From NCBI GenBank assembly GCA_018223415.1, contig JAGTTQ010000001.1, positions 1,771,865 through 1,835,864 on the forward strand: a DNA stretch of 64,000 nt, given 5' to 3'. The notes below the pieces were generated by a model. That model saw only the letters and a list, made by a program, of their open reading frames with translations. It did no database searches and had not been told where the DNA came from. This DNA is from Eubacteriaceae bacterium Marseille-Q4139. GTDB lineage: Bacteria > Bacillota > Clostridia > Lachnospirales > Lachnospiraceae. The position numbers and the translations under genes were made by a program. How positions within the stretch are numbered: position 1 is the first letter of the stretch; each line of letters begins with the position of its first letter. Below are positions 10,828 through 19,781 of the stretch, piece by piece.

Positions 10828-11841
10828 ATGGCGATGATGGAAAACAAGGTGACGGGATTTAAGGATATTCTCGGAAACGATATGGTGAAGGAACATTTTA
10901 AAAAGGCCATTGAGGCCCACAAGGTTTCTCATGCCTATATTCTGACCGGCGAGGCCGGAATGGGGCGGAAGTCCATCGCCAATGCCTTTGCCATGACGCT
11001 TCTCTGTGAAAAGGGAAAGAGCGAGCCATGCATGGTGTGCCATTCCTGCAAGCAGGTTCTGGCTGGGAGCCATCCTGACCTGATTTATGTAACCCACGCG
11101 AAGCCGGCCAGCATCGGCGTCGACGACATCCGGGAGCAGATCAATGACACGATCATGATCCGCCCTTACAGCAGCTATTACAAGATTTATATTGTGGATG
11201 AAGCGGAAAAAATGACGGTGCAGGCGCAGAATGCCCTGTTAAAGACCATCGAGGAGCCGCCGTCCTATGCCGTTATCATCCTGATTACCACCAACCAGGA
11301 GGCATTCCTTCCGACGATCCTTTCCAGGTGTGTCCAGCTTAAATTAAAGCCGTTAAAGGATTTTACGGTGAAAAGCTATCTGACCGACCACCTCGGCGTG
11401 GCGGAGAGGGATGCGGAGCTCTGTGCGGCCTTTGCGAGAGGGAATCTTGGAAAAGCCATCTATCTGGCTTCCTCCGAGGAGTTCCAGCTCATGTACCAGA
11501 AGGTCATGAATCTGGTAAAGAACGTGGGACAGATGGATATTTCCATGCTGCTTGAATGCATCATGGAGATGAAAAATGAAAATTATGATATCGGCGAGGT
11601 TCTCGACCTGATGCAGCTCTGGTACCGGGATGTCCTGATGTACAAGGTGACAAAGGACATGAATCTCCTGATATTTAAAGATGAATATAAACTTATTAAC
11701 GAGATGGGGCAGAAGGTTGGCTATGCCGGGCTGGAGGAGATTCTCGGCGCCATTGACAAGGCGAAGGCGCGGTTAGAGGCCAATGTGAACATGGAGCTGG
11801 TGATGGAGCTTCTGCTTCTCACCATGAAGAACCCCTCATAA
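10828..11841 (+). CDS. holB: DNA polymerase III subunit delta' (clamp loader)
   Basis: 337 residues. The AAA+ core has a Walker A-like loop GEAGMGRKS (41-49), the Walker B region VDEAEKM and the sensor/arginine-finger region ILSRCVQ. A zinc module with cysteines near 60, 68, 71 and 74 lies between Walker A and B, as in bacterial delta'/gamma. It acts in the clamp-loading complex that puts the beta clamp on DNA. It is followed 11 nt later by ricT, the standard Firmicute neighbour. GGAGGG precedes the start. Confidence 0.93.
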   Translation: MAMMENKVTGFKDILGNDMVKEHFKKAIEAHKVSHAYILTGEAGMGRKSIANAFAMTLLCEKGKSEPCMVCHSCKQVLAGSHPDLIYVTHAKPASIGVDDIREQINDTIMIRPYSSYYKIYIVDEAEKMTVQAQNALLKTIEEPPSYAVIILITTNQEAFLPTILSRCVQLKLKPLKDFTVKSYLTDHLGVAERDAELCAAFARGNLGKAIYLASSEEFQLMYQKVMNLVKNVGQMDISMLLECIMEMKNENYDIGEVLDLMQLWYRDVLMYKVTKDMNLLIFKDEYKLINEMGQKVGYAGLEEILGAIDKAKARLEANVNMELVMELLLLTMKNPS

Positions 11842-11852
11842 GGAGAATAGAA

Positions 11853-12764
11853 ATGACGAAAGTAATCGGTGTCCGTTTCCGCAAGGCGGGAAAGGTCTAT
11901 TATTTCAGCCCGGGCGACCAGATCATCAAAAACGGGCAGCATGTGATTGTTGAGACGGCCAGGGGCGTCGAGTACGGCTATGTGGTACTCGGTACCCATG
12001 AGGTCGATGATAAGAAGGTGGTTCAGCCTTTAAAGCCGGTAATCCGCATGGCTACCGACGAGGACGAGGCCATCGAACAGAAAAACAAGGAGAAAGAAAA
12101 GGAAGCGTTTAAGATCTGCCAGGAGAAAATCCGGAAGCATGAGCTGGAGATGAAGCTAATCGACGCGGAATACACCTTCGACAACAATAAGGTTCTGTTT
12201 TATTTTACGGCGGACGGGAGAATTGACTTCCGCGAGCTGGTAAAGGATCTGGCCTCCGTGTTTAAGACGAGGATTGAGCTTCGCCAGATCGGCGTAAGGG
12301 ACGAGACGAAGATTGTCGGCGGCATCGGCATCTGCGGACGGCCGCTCTGCTGTACGTCCTATCTTTCCGAGTTTATCCCGGTTTCCATTAAGATGGCGAA
12401 GGAACAGAATCTTTCTTTAAATCCGACGAAGATTTCCGGCGTCTGCGGGCGTCTCATGTGCTGTCTCAAGTACGAAGAGGAGACGTATGAGGAGTTAAAC
12501 GGCCGCCTTCCCAACATCGGGGATTATGTGACGACGGACGACGGCTTAAAGGGCGAGGTGCACAGCGTCAGCATTTTAAGACAGCTTGTGAAGGTTGTCG
12601 TGACCGTAAACGGGGACGAAAAGGAGATCCGGGAGTACAAGGTGGGCCAGCTTAAGTTCCGGCCAAAGCGCAGGAAGGAAAAAGCGGGCGTCAACGACGC
12701 CGAGTTAAAGCATCTGGAGGCTCTGGAGAAAAAGGAAGGGAAATCGAAGCTCAATGACGATTGA
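11853..12764 (+). CDS. ricT: RicT (YaaT), PSP1-domain protein
   Basis: 303 residues with the PSP1 C-terminal domain. The diagnostic cysteine-rich stretch (GICGRPLCC followed by GVCGRLMCC, about 160-205) is intact. In Bacillus RicT forms the RicAFT Fe-S complex that helps RNase Y mature some mRNAs and influences sporulation and competence. The last 11 nt overlap the methylase gene, which suggests translational coupling. GGAGAA precedes the start. Confidence 0.93.
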   Translation: MTKVIGVRFRKAGKVYYFSPGDQIIKNGQHVIVETARGVEYGYVVLGTHEVDDKKVVQPLKPVIRMATDEDEAIEQKNKEKEKEAFKICQEKIRKHELEMKLIDAEYTFDNNKVLFYFTADGRIDFRELVKDLASVFKTRIELRQIGVRDETKIVGGIGICGRPLCCTSYLSEFIPVSIKMAKEQNLSLNPTKISGVCGRLMCCLKYEEETYEELNGRLPNIGDYVTTDDGLKGEVHSVSILRQLVKVVVTVNGDEKEIREYKVGQLKFRPKRRKEKAGVNDAELKHLEALEKKEGKSKLNDD

Positions 12765-13491
12765 TCTGAAGGAAAATGAGCGGATCGACGATTTGCAGCG
12801 GAACCATCTGCGGATTATCCAGAAGACTGACGGGTTCTGCTTCGGCATGGACGCCGTGCTGCTTTCCGGGTTTGCTGCGGTGAAGCCGGGGGAACGCGTC
12901 TTGGATCTCGGAACCGGCACGGGGATTATCCCGATTCTTCTCTCTGCAAAGACGGAGGGGGAACATTTTACCGGCCTGGAAATCCAGGAGGAGATCGCCG
13001 GGATGGCGAAAAGAAGCGTTTCCATGAACGGCCTGGAGAAAAAAATTGAGATTGTAAACGGTGATATTAAGGAAGCCAGCCGGATTTTCGGAGCGGCTTC
13101 CTTTGATGTCGTTACGACGAATCCGCCGTATATGAACGATGCCCACGGACTGAAAAACCCGACGGAGGTCAAGGCCATCTCCCGCCACGAGGTGCTCTGC
13201 ACCCTGGAGGACGTGGTGCGGGAGGGCGCAAAGGTCTTAAAGCACGGCGGGCGTATGTATATGGTGCACCGGCCCCACCGGCTCATCGAGATTCTTAACA
13301 CCATGACGAAGTACCGGCTGGAGCCGAAGCGCATGAAGCTTGTCCATCCGTTCCGGGATAAGGAGGCCAATATGGTGCTCATCGAGGCCGTCCGCGGGGG
13401 CGGCGCCTGGATGAAGGTGGAGCCGCCGGTGATTGTGTATAAAGAGCCCGGTGTGTACAGTGAAGAGATTTACGATATTTACGGGTATTAG
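12754..13491 (+). CDS. tRNA1(Val) A37 N6-methyltransferase family (YabB/TrmN6)
   Basis: 245 residues, a class I SAM-dependent methyltransferase. The SAM-binding motif VLDLGTGTGIIPILL is at about 49-63 and the adenine N6-methylase motif NPPY at 123-126. Homologues modify A37 of tRNA1(Val). The early DGFCFGMDAVLLSGF segment is typical of this family. It starts inside the end of ricT. The small GIY-YIG gene (yazA) that often follows in Bacillus is absent. Confidence 0.88.
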   Translation: MTIDLKENERIDDLQRNHLRIIQKTDGFCFGMDAVLLSGFAAVKPGERVLDLGTGTGIIPILLSAKTEGEHFTGLEIQEEIAGMAKRSVSMNGLEKKIEIVNGDIKEASRIFGAASFDVVTTNPPYMNDAHGLKNPTEVKAISRHEVLCTLEDVVREGAKVLKHGGRMYMVHRPHRLIEILNTMTKYRLEPKRMKLVHPFRDKEANMVLIEAVRGGGAWMKVEPPVIVYKEPGVYSEEIYDIYGY

Positions 13492-13603
13492 AGGGCGCCG
13501 GCAGGCGAGAGAACTGTCCGTCTGATACGGACATTTGGACACATTTTTAAGGAAGCCGGCTGAACCGGCAGGAGAAGAAGGCATGGCTTGAAAGGAGAGG
13601 GCA

Positions 13604-14446
13604 ATGCAGGGAAAGCTGTATTTGTGTGCGACCCCCATTGGGAATCTTGAGGATATTACGCTTCGCGTTTTGAATACGCTCCGGGAAGTGGATCTGATTG
13701 CGGCCGAGGACACCAGGCACAGCATCAAGCTTTTAAACCACTTTGAGATCAAGACGCCCATGACGAGCTACCATGAGTTCAACAAGGTGGAAAAAGCCAG
13801 GTATCTTGTGGAAAAGATGAAGGAAGGGCTCAATGTGGCGCTTGTGACAGACGCCGGGACGCCTGGGATTTCTGATCCCGGCGAGGAGCTTGTCCGCCAG
13901 TGCTATGAGGCGGGGATCGAGCTGACGTCCCTTCCGGGGCCGGCGGCCTGCATCACGGCCCTTACCATGTCGGGCATGGCGACAAGGCGGTTCGTGTTTG
14001 AGGCGTTTCTTCCGGCGGATAAGAGAGAGAAGGCAGAGGTTTTGGAGGAGTTAAAAGGCGAGACGCGGACGATCATTCTCTATGAGGCGCCCCACCGGCT
14101 GATCCGGACGCTGGGAGAGCTTCTTGAGGCCCTTGGAGACCGGCGGATCTCCATCTGCCGGGAGCTTACGAAAAAGCATGAAACCGTGTTCCGGACGACG
14201 TTTTCGGAGGCCCTTTCTTTCTACGAAAACGAGGAACCGCGGGGCGAGTGCGTGCTCGTCATCGAGGGGAAGAGCCGGGAGGAGATTAAGAAGGAGAAAG
14301 AGCAGGCCTGGGAGTCCATGTCCATCGAGGAACATATGGAGCAGTACCTCTCCCGCGGAACCGACCGCAAGGAGGCCATGAAGCTCGTGGCGAAGGACCG
14401 CGGGATCAGCAAACGTGACGTTTATCAGTATCTGATGAGGGATTAA
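13604..14446 (+). CDS. rsmI: 16S rRNA 2'-O-methyltransferase RsmI
   Basis: 280 residues, tetrapyrrole-methylase fold. It starts with KLYLCATPIGNLEDITLRVL and contains LVTDAGTPGISDPGEELV, both diagnostic for RsmI, which methylates the 2'-OH of C1402 in the decoding centre of 16S rRNA. A good GGAGAGG site precedes the ATG. It occupies the yabC position of the Bacillus order and abuts the next gene with no gap. Confidence 0.95.
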   Translation: MQGKLYLCATPIGNLEDITLRVLNTLREVDLIAAEDTRHSIKLLNHFEIKTPMTSYHEFNKVEKARYLVEKMKEGLNVALVTDAGTPGISDPGEELVRQCYEAGIELTSLPGPAACITALTMSGMATRRFVFEAFLPADKREKAEVLEELKGETRTIILYEAPHRLIRTLGELLEALGDRRISICRELTKKHETVFRTTFSEALSFYENEEPRGECVLVIEGKSREEIKKEKEQAWESMSIEEHMEQYLSRGTDRKEAMKLVAKDRGISKRDVYQYLMRD

Positions 14447-15895
14447 ATGAAGACAGAACACAAGAAGAAAAAATGGGCGGCTGGGATCCTGGCCGTGTTT
14501 GGCGCGGCGTTTCTTTACCTGATGGGAGCGGCTGCGCCGTTTCTGCATTATGAAGAGATTTCGGAGGAAACGAAAGAGACGTTTCAGACAGCGGAGTTTT
14601 ACTCGGAGGAAACAGGGCCTGACAGGGCCATGATTATGGAGACCAACAAAAGCGCATGGGAGGAGCGGATGCGGCTCTTTTCCCAGGCCGAGGACAGGAT
14701 TATTATGTCAACCTTTGATATGAGGGACGGAGAGAGCACCAGGGACGTGCTGGCTGTCCTCTATGAAAAGGCAGAACAGGGTGTCGACATAAAAATTCTC
14801 GTGGACGGCATCAGCGGCGTCATCCGCATGGAAGGGAACGAGCTGTTTTACGCCCTTTCCGGCCATCCAAATGTGGAGATTAAGCTGTATAACAGGCTGA
14901 ACCCGTTTGCGCCATGGAAGACCCAGGGGCGGATGCATGACAAGTATATCATCGCCGACGACCTGGCGTATATTCTTGGAGGGCGGAACCAGTTCGACTA
15001 TTTTATCGGGGAGTATCCGACAAAGAACAGGAGCTATGACAGGGAGATCCTGATTTATAATACCGGGGCCGGAAGCGGCAGCAGGGAGAGCTCGCTTTTC
15101 CAGGTGGAGGCGTATTTTGAGGACATGTGGAGCCGGGAGGAATGCACGTATTTCCATGAGGACGCGGGGCTTCTTGAAAAGGAAAAGGTAAAGGCGGAGA
15201 TTTTAGCCTTAGAGGAGCGGTATGAGCGGCTTACGGCGGAAAATCCGGAGCTTTTTGAAAAATCCCAGGACTACGCGGCGAGGACGAAGGCCACCAACAA
15301 GGTGACGCTCATAAATAACCCGACCCACATCTACGGAAAAGAGCCGGTCGTGTTCTATAAGCTGATGGAGCTTGCAAAGGAGGCAGATTCCCGCGTGATT
15401 TTCCAGACTCCGTATATTGTATGCAATTCTTATATGCTTAAGGAGCTCACAGAGCTTTCCGAGGCAGTGCCGGACAGCCGGATTTTAATCAATTCCGTGG
15501 AAAACGGGGATAACTTTATGGCTTCCAGCGATTATCTGTACCGGAAAGGGGAGATTGTGGAGACAGGGATCCCCATTTATGAGTATGACGGCGGGCTTTC
15601 CAACCACGGGAAGTCCATGGTGATTGACGATGATCTGGCGGTCATCGGGTCGTACAATATGGATCTTCGCAGCACGTATGTGGATACGGAGCTGATGCTT
15701 GCGGTTCACAGCGAGGCCATTGCCGGTGAACTTTCCGGATACATGGCGGCCATGGAAGCTGACAGCCGGCGCGTGATCGGAAAGACAGAATATGAGACGC
15801 CAAAACACCTGACGGTCGAGCCGGTTCCCTGGTGGAAGATGGCGGCCATGCGTGTTGTGGGACTTTTGATGCAGGGGGTAAGAGGGCTGGTGTAA
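14447..15895 (+). CDS. membrane-anchored phospholipase D family protein
   Basis: 482 residues. One N-terminal membrane segment (about 10-30) is followed by two HKD catalytic motifs: MHDKYIIADD (His164, Lys166, Asp171) and a second, NHGKSMVIDDDLAVIGSYNMD, near 385-405. Members include cardiolipin synthases and related phosphatidyl transferases, but cardiolipin synthases usually carry two N-terminal helices. This one is closer to the general PLD-like family, and the lipid substrate is not known. It starts immediately after the rsmI stop codon, so it is likely coupled to it. Confidence 0.82.
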   Translation: MKTEHKKKKWAAGILAVFGAAFLYLMGAAAPFLHYEEISEETKETFQTAEFYSEETGPDRAMIMETNKSAWEERMRLFSQAEDRIIMSTFDMRDGESTRDVLAVLYEKAEQGVDIKILVDGISGVIRMEGNELFYALSGHPNVEIKLYNRLNPFAPWKTQGRMHDKYIIADDLAYILGGRNQFDYFIGEYPTKNRSYDREILIYNTGAGSGSRESSLFQVEAYFEDMWSREECTYFHEDAGLLEKEKVKAEILALEERYERLTAENPELFEKSQDYAARTKATNKVTLINNPTHIYGKEPVVFYKLMELAKEADSRVIFQTPYIVCNSYMLKELTELSEAVPDSRILINSVENGDNFMASSDYLYRKGEIVETGIPIYEYDGGLSNHGKSMVIDDDLAVIGSYNMDLRSTYVDTELMLAVHSEAIAGELSGYMAAMEADSRRVIGKTEYETPKHLTVEPVPWWKMAAMRVVGLLMQGVRGLV

Positions 15896-16037
15896 AGACG
15901 CACTGAACGATTTTTGACACTTTCTTAACACATTTAAAACGGTATTTTATGCCATTGAAACGCGATTTTTGGCATTTCATACAGATAACCTTGCCTGGAA
16001 TCTAAAAAAAATATAAAATTACACTAAAAAATAATAA

Positions 16038-16076
16038 AGAATCTAAATATAAGGCTTAACATTATATTTAGATTCT
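16038..16076. terminator. 15-bp perfect inverted repeat before the TAXI operon
   Basis: AGAATCTAAATATAA (16038-16052) and its exact complement (16062-16076) with a 9-nt loop. It is AT-rich and followed by a broken T stretch. It lies between the PLD gene and the TAXI receptor gene, so it could end the upstream operon or be a binding site for the TAXI regulator. The sequence does not decide between these. Confidence 0.5.
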
Positions 16077-16144
16077 CTATTTATTTCATGCCGAGGCAGT
16101 GTGTAACTATTAACGATCCATCATAGAGACAAGGAGAGGTCAGT

Positions 16145-17209
16145 ATGAAATTGAAGAGAATCGCAGCAGTCGTTCTTGCAGCAGCAATGTTCAGCTCGCT
16201 TACCGCATGCTCAGGCGGAGACAGCGGGACAGCCACAACGGCAGGAAGCACCACCGCAGCAGCCGGAACTGAGGCGGCCGGATCCGACGAGGGAGGCAGC
16301 TCCCCGCAGATCGACCGCGGTTCCGAGTTCGTCACCGTGGCAACCGGCCCTACCAGCGGCATCTATTATCCCATCGGCGGCGCTTTTGCGACGGCTCTCG
16401 GGACGGCCGGATACAAAACGTCAGCCCAGGCCACAGGTGCTTCTGTTGAGAATATCAACCTGATTTTGAATAACGAAGCAGAGCTTGCCATCGCCATGCA
16501 GGACTCTGTGATGCAGGCTTATGAAGGCTTCGGAGCTTTTGAGACGGCAGAACCGGATCTCAGGGCCATGATGAGGCTCTGGCCCAACTATGTACAGCTT
16601 GTAACCGTGGAAGGCACGGGAATCAAGAGCGTTGAAGATCTGAAGGGAAAGAGAGTCGGCGTCGGCGCCCCCAACTCCGGCGTGGAGTTAAATGCCAGGA
16701 TGATCTATGAAGCATACGGCATGACCTACGAGGACAGCCAGGTGGATTACTTATCCTACGGCGAGGCCATCGACCAGATGAAGAACGGCCAGTGCGACGC
16801 AGCGTTTGTTACCTCCGGCCTTCCCAATGCAACGGTTTCCGAGCTGGCCTTCAGCTATGATATGGTAATCGTTCCCATCGACGGCGAAGGACGCGACAAC
16901 CTGATTGAGAAATATCCGTTCTTTGCGGCCAGCGTGATTCCGGCCGACACCTACAACAATGAAGAAGATGTGGAAAGCGTATTCGTTTACAACATCATGC
17001 TGGTAAATAAGAACCTGTCCGACGACATGGTTTACGACATGATGGACATCATCCATTCTGACGAGGGCATGTCCAACATTAAGGCGTCCCATAATACGGC
17101 AGACCAGAACATCGACATTTCCTTCGGAGTTGAAGACGTAAAGATCCCGCTGCATGACGGCGCCGCCAAGTGGTGGAAGGATCATGGCTATGAGACGCCT
17201 CAGAATTAA
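16145..17209 (+). CDS. TAXI family TRAP transporter solute receptor
   Basis: 354 residues. A lipoprotein signal (lipobox LTAC, residues 19-22) and a Ser/Thr/Gly-rich linker precede a TAXI-type binding domain (TVATGPTSGIYYPIGGAFATAL; KGKRVGVGAPNSGVELNARMIYEAYG). TAXI receptors bring substrates, glutamate-like or organic acids in studied cases, to a fused TRAP permease. The strong site AAGGAGAGG precedes the start. It is the first gene of a three-gene transporter operon followed by its own two-component system. Confidence 0.92.
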   Translation: MKLKRIAAVVLAAAMFSSLTACSGGDSGTATTAGSTTAAAGTEAAGSDEGGSSPQIDRGSEFVTVATGPTSGIYYPIGGAFATALGTAGYKTSAQATGASVENINLILNNEAELAIAMQDSVMQAYEGFGAFETAEPDLRAMMRLWPNYVQLVTVEGTGIKSVEDLKGKRVGVGAPNSGVELNARMIYEAYGMTYEDSQVDYLSYGEAIDQMKNGQCDAAFVTSGLPNATVSELAFSYDMVIVPIDGEGRDNLIEKYPFFAASVIPADTYNNEEDVESVFVYNIMLVNKNLSDDMVYDMMDIIHSDEGMSNIKASHNTADQNIDISFGVEDVKIPLHDGAAKWWKDHGYETPQN

Positions 17210-17681
17210 ACCGTTTATTGGAATATCCCTCCTTTTAGGAGTCCTTCTTGTTTCTGCCGTCCTTACCCCCGGGCGGCAGAAACGGGTTTTAGTGGTGGAA
17301 GAGCTGGAGACAGGAAAGATTTATGCGGAAATTCCGGTGAAAACAGGCGAAGAGGTTTCGTTCCAGTGGGAACATTCCTTTGAGCACATCCCCTGGTATG
17401 AATATTATGAAATCCAGGAGGACGGGAGCTTCCTTTTAAAGACCATCGCCGTAGCCGGCTTCGGTGCGGGGATCCCGGCGGAGATGGACTGTACCTACCG
17501 CTATGAGGACGGCCTGATTTATATGGACGATATCGGCAGCGTGTTTCCGCAGTTTAACTGGATCAATTCCCAGACGGCTTTAAAAAACATTAAAGTCAAC
17601 GGCGAGCTGCTCCTTTCGGGAACCGATATGCCTCACCACGAAAAAATGGTTCTGCGTATCCGAAAAGGCTTTGAATTTTGA
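17190..17681 (+). CDS. DUF1850 protein of the TAXI-TRAP operon
   Basis: 163 residues with an N-terminal signal or anchor segment (about 7-23) and the DUF1850 fold (FQWEHSFEHIPWYEYYEI; GAGIPAEMD). DUF1850 genes repeatedly sit between TAXI receptor and permease genes; their role is unknown. The start at 17190 is preferred to 17184 because GGAAGG is then nine bases away. It overlaps the receptor gene end by 20 nt, which indicates coupled translation. Confidence 0.8.
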   Translation: MRRLRIKPFIGISLLLGVLLVSAVLTPGRQKRVLVVEELETGKIYAEIPVKTGEEVSFQWEHSFEHIPWYEYYEIQEDGSFLLKTIAVAGFGAGIPAEMDCTYRYEDGLIYMDDIGSVFPQFNWINSQTALKNIKVNGELLLSGTDMPHHEKMVLRIRKGFEF

Positions 17682-17695
17682 AAGCAGGTGAGTAA

Positions 17696-19699
17696 ATGAG
17701 CGAAAAAGAGAAAATGAAAGAACCTGTCCTTCAGGCAGGAGAGGAGCTGTCCGAGGAGCAGAAGCAGGAGCTTTTGGAGCAGTTCGATAAAGAGAGCAAG
17801 ACGCGGAAATTTGTATCCCCCATCTTAAAAACCGGCTTTAAGGTATTTGCGATCCTTGTGACGCTGTACCATCTGGTTTTTGCCTCTGGTTTTTACATGC
17901 CGGAGACCTTAAAACATCGTTCCATCCATGTGGCGATGATCCTGATTCTGGCCTTTGCCCTGTATCCGGCCGGTAAGAAATCCAGCCGGAAGGTCATTGT
18001 ATGGTACGACTGGGTTCTGATGGCGCTTTCCGCAGCCGTTGCGATTTACATGTGTCTGGATTATGTAAACATCATCAATCGTGCAGGAACGCCGAACATG
18101 ATGGATGTGGTGATCGGAACGATCCTGACGCTTGTGGTTTTGGAGGCGACCCGAAGGGTCTGCGGCATCGCGCTTCCGATTATTGCGATTGTTTTCATGA
18201 TTTACAGCCTGATGGGCAGCAAGCAGGGCTTAATCCCCATCGACATTCCCGGCATCTTCCTGCACAGGGGCTATACCTGGCAGAAGTTAATGAGCCATTT
18301 CTTCTCCAACACGGAGGGAATTTACGGTTCGTCGGTCAATGTGGCTTCCACGTACATATTCCTGTTCATTGCCTTTGGCGAGATCATGAACAAGTGCGGA
18401 ATGGGACAGTTCTTCAATGACTTCGCAAACGCCATTGCAGGCGGCACCAAGGGCGGCCCTGCAAAGGTTGCCGTTGTGGCATCCGGCCTTTTGGGCATGA
18501 TCAACGGCGCGGCTGTTGCCGTCGTCGTGACAACAGGTTCCTTCACAATCCCGCTTATGAAAAAGTCCGGTTATGACAACGAGTTCTCCGGCGCCGTTGT
18601 GGCAACGGGTTCCGTGGGCGGCCAGCTAATGCCGCCGGTTATGGGCGCCGCCGCATTCATTATGGCGGATACCCTGGGCATGAAATATAATGAGCTTTTG
18701 ATTTCTGCCATCATCCCGGCCGTGATTTACTATCTGGGCATCATGTTCCAGATTCAGATGAGGGCGGAAAAGCTTGGCATGAAGGGAACGCCGAAGGATC
18801 AGCTTCCGAAGATGTCCCAGGTTATGAAAGAGTACGGCCATCTGGCCCTTCCGATTATTTTCCTGGTTTACATGCTGTTCTTCTCCGGAAAGACCGTTAT
18901 CATGGCCGCGTTCTACACAATCGTATTTACGATTCTCGTAGCACAGTGCAGACAGAACACCCGCATGAGCCTTCAGGACATCCTGGACGCCATGGCAGCC
19001 AGCGCGAAATCCACCGTATCCGTGGCCATCGCCTGCGCCTGCGTCGGTATCATCGTAGGTTCCTGCTCCATCACCGGTTTTGCCCTCAACATGGCAAACA
19101 CCATTATCAGCATCGGCGGAAAGAGCCTGCTGTTCACGCTGGTATTTACGATGGTGACATGTATGATCCTTGGAATGGGCCTTCCGAGCATCCCGTCCTA
19201 CATCATTACCTCCACCATCGCGGCTCCGGCACTGGTTCAGCTTGGAATCCCGGCGCTGGTATCCCATATGTTCTGCTTCTACTTTGCAATGTTTGCAAAC
19301 CTGACCCCGCCGGTTGCCCTGGCAGCGTTCGCGGCGGCAGGCATCGCCGGAGGCAGTCCGATGAAGACAGGGTGGGCTTCGGTGAAGCTAGCTTTGGCTG
19401 GTTTTATCCTTCCGTACATGTTCGTTTACAATACAGATCTTCTGCTTTTGGATACGCCGATTATCAAGGCAGTCCAGGTGGCAGTTACGGCGGCCATCGG
19501 TGTGTTTATGATCGGCATTGCCGTAGAGGGCTTCCTGTTTAAGAAGGCCAACGTGCTCATAAGGATTGTGAGCCTGATCGGCGCCTTCCTGTTAATCGAC
19601 AGCGGAGCCGTCACGGATCTTGTGGGCATCGCAGTTTGTGCGGCAGTTATCATTTATCAGAAGACAATGCAGAAAAAAAGTGTTACAATAGCTGCGTAG
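17696..19699 (+). CDS. TRAP transporter fused permease (TAXI type)
   Basis: 667 residues, very hydrophobic. It is the fused DctQ-DctM type permease paired with TAXI receptors. The region from about 215 to 560 holds the DctM-like core (GGPAKVAVVASGLLGMINGAAVAVV; ATGSVGGQLMPPVMGAAAFIMAD; LGMGLPSIPSYIITSTIAAPAL). The acidic N-terminal tail of about 45 residues is cytoplasmic. It moves the receptor-delivered solute with an ion gradient. AGCAGGTG precedes the ATG, 14 nt after the DUF1850 gene. Confidence 0.92.
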   Translation: MSEKEKMKEPVLQAGEELSEEQKQELLEQFDKESKTRKFVSPILKTGFKVFAILVTLYHLVFASGFYMPETLKHRSIHVAMILILAFALYPAGKKSSRKVIVWYDWVLMALSAAVAIYMCLDYVNIINRAGTPNMMDVVIGTILTLVVLEATRRVCGIALPIIAIVFMIYSLMGSKQGLIPIDIPGIFLHRGYTWQKLMSHFFSNTEGIYGSSVNVASTYIFLFIAFGEIMNKCGMGQFFNDFANAIAGGTKGGPAKVAVVASGLLGMINGAAVAVVVTTGSFTIPLMKKSGYDNEFSGAVVATGSVGGQLMPPVMGAAAFIMADTLGMKYNELLISAIIPAVIYYLGIMFQIQMRAEKLGMKGTPKDQLPKMSQVMKEYGHLALPIIFLVYMLFFSGKTVIMAAFYTIVFTILVAQCRQNTRMSLQDILDAMAASAKSTVSVAIACACVGIIVGSCSITGFALNMANTIISIGGKSLLFTLVFTMVTCMILGMGLPSIPSYIITSTIAAPALVQLGIPALVSHMFCFYFAMFANLTPPVALAAFAAAGIAGGSPMKTGWASVKLALAGFILPYMFVYNTDLLLLDTPIIKAVQVAVTAAIGVFMIGIAVEGFLFKKANVLIRIVSLIGAFLLIDSGAVTDLVGIAVCAAVIIYQKTMQKKSVTIAA

Positions 19700-19710
19700 C
19701 ATAATATGCG

Positions 19711-19757
19711 AGCTGGGGGCTGCAAAAGAAAGTTTTGTCGCCCCCTTCTGCTTTTTT
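19711..19757 (+). terminator. hairpin after the TRAP permease gene
   Basis: GGGGGC (19715-19720) pairs with GCCCCC (19740-19745), and T6 follows after six bases. It may reduce rather than stop transcription into the sensor gene. Confidence 0.55.
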
Positions 19758-19781
19758 ATCAGGTGAATGGGGAGAGGACAC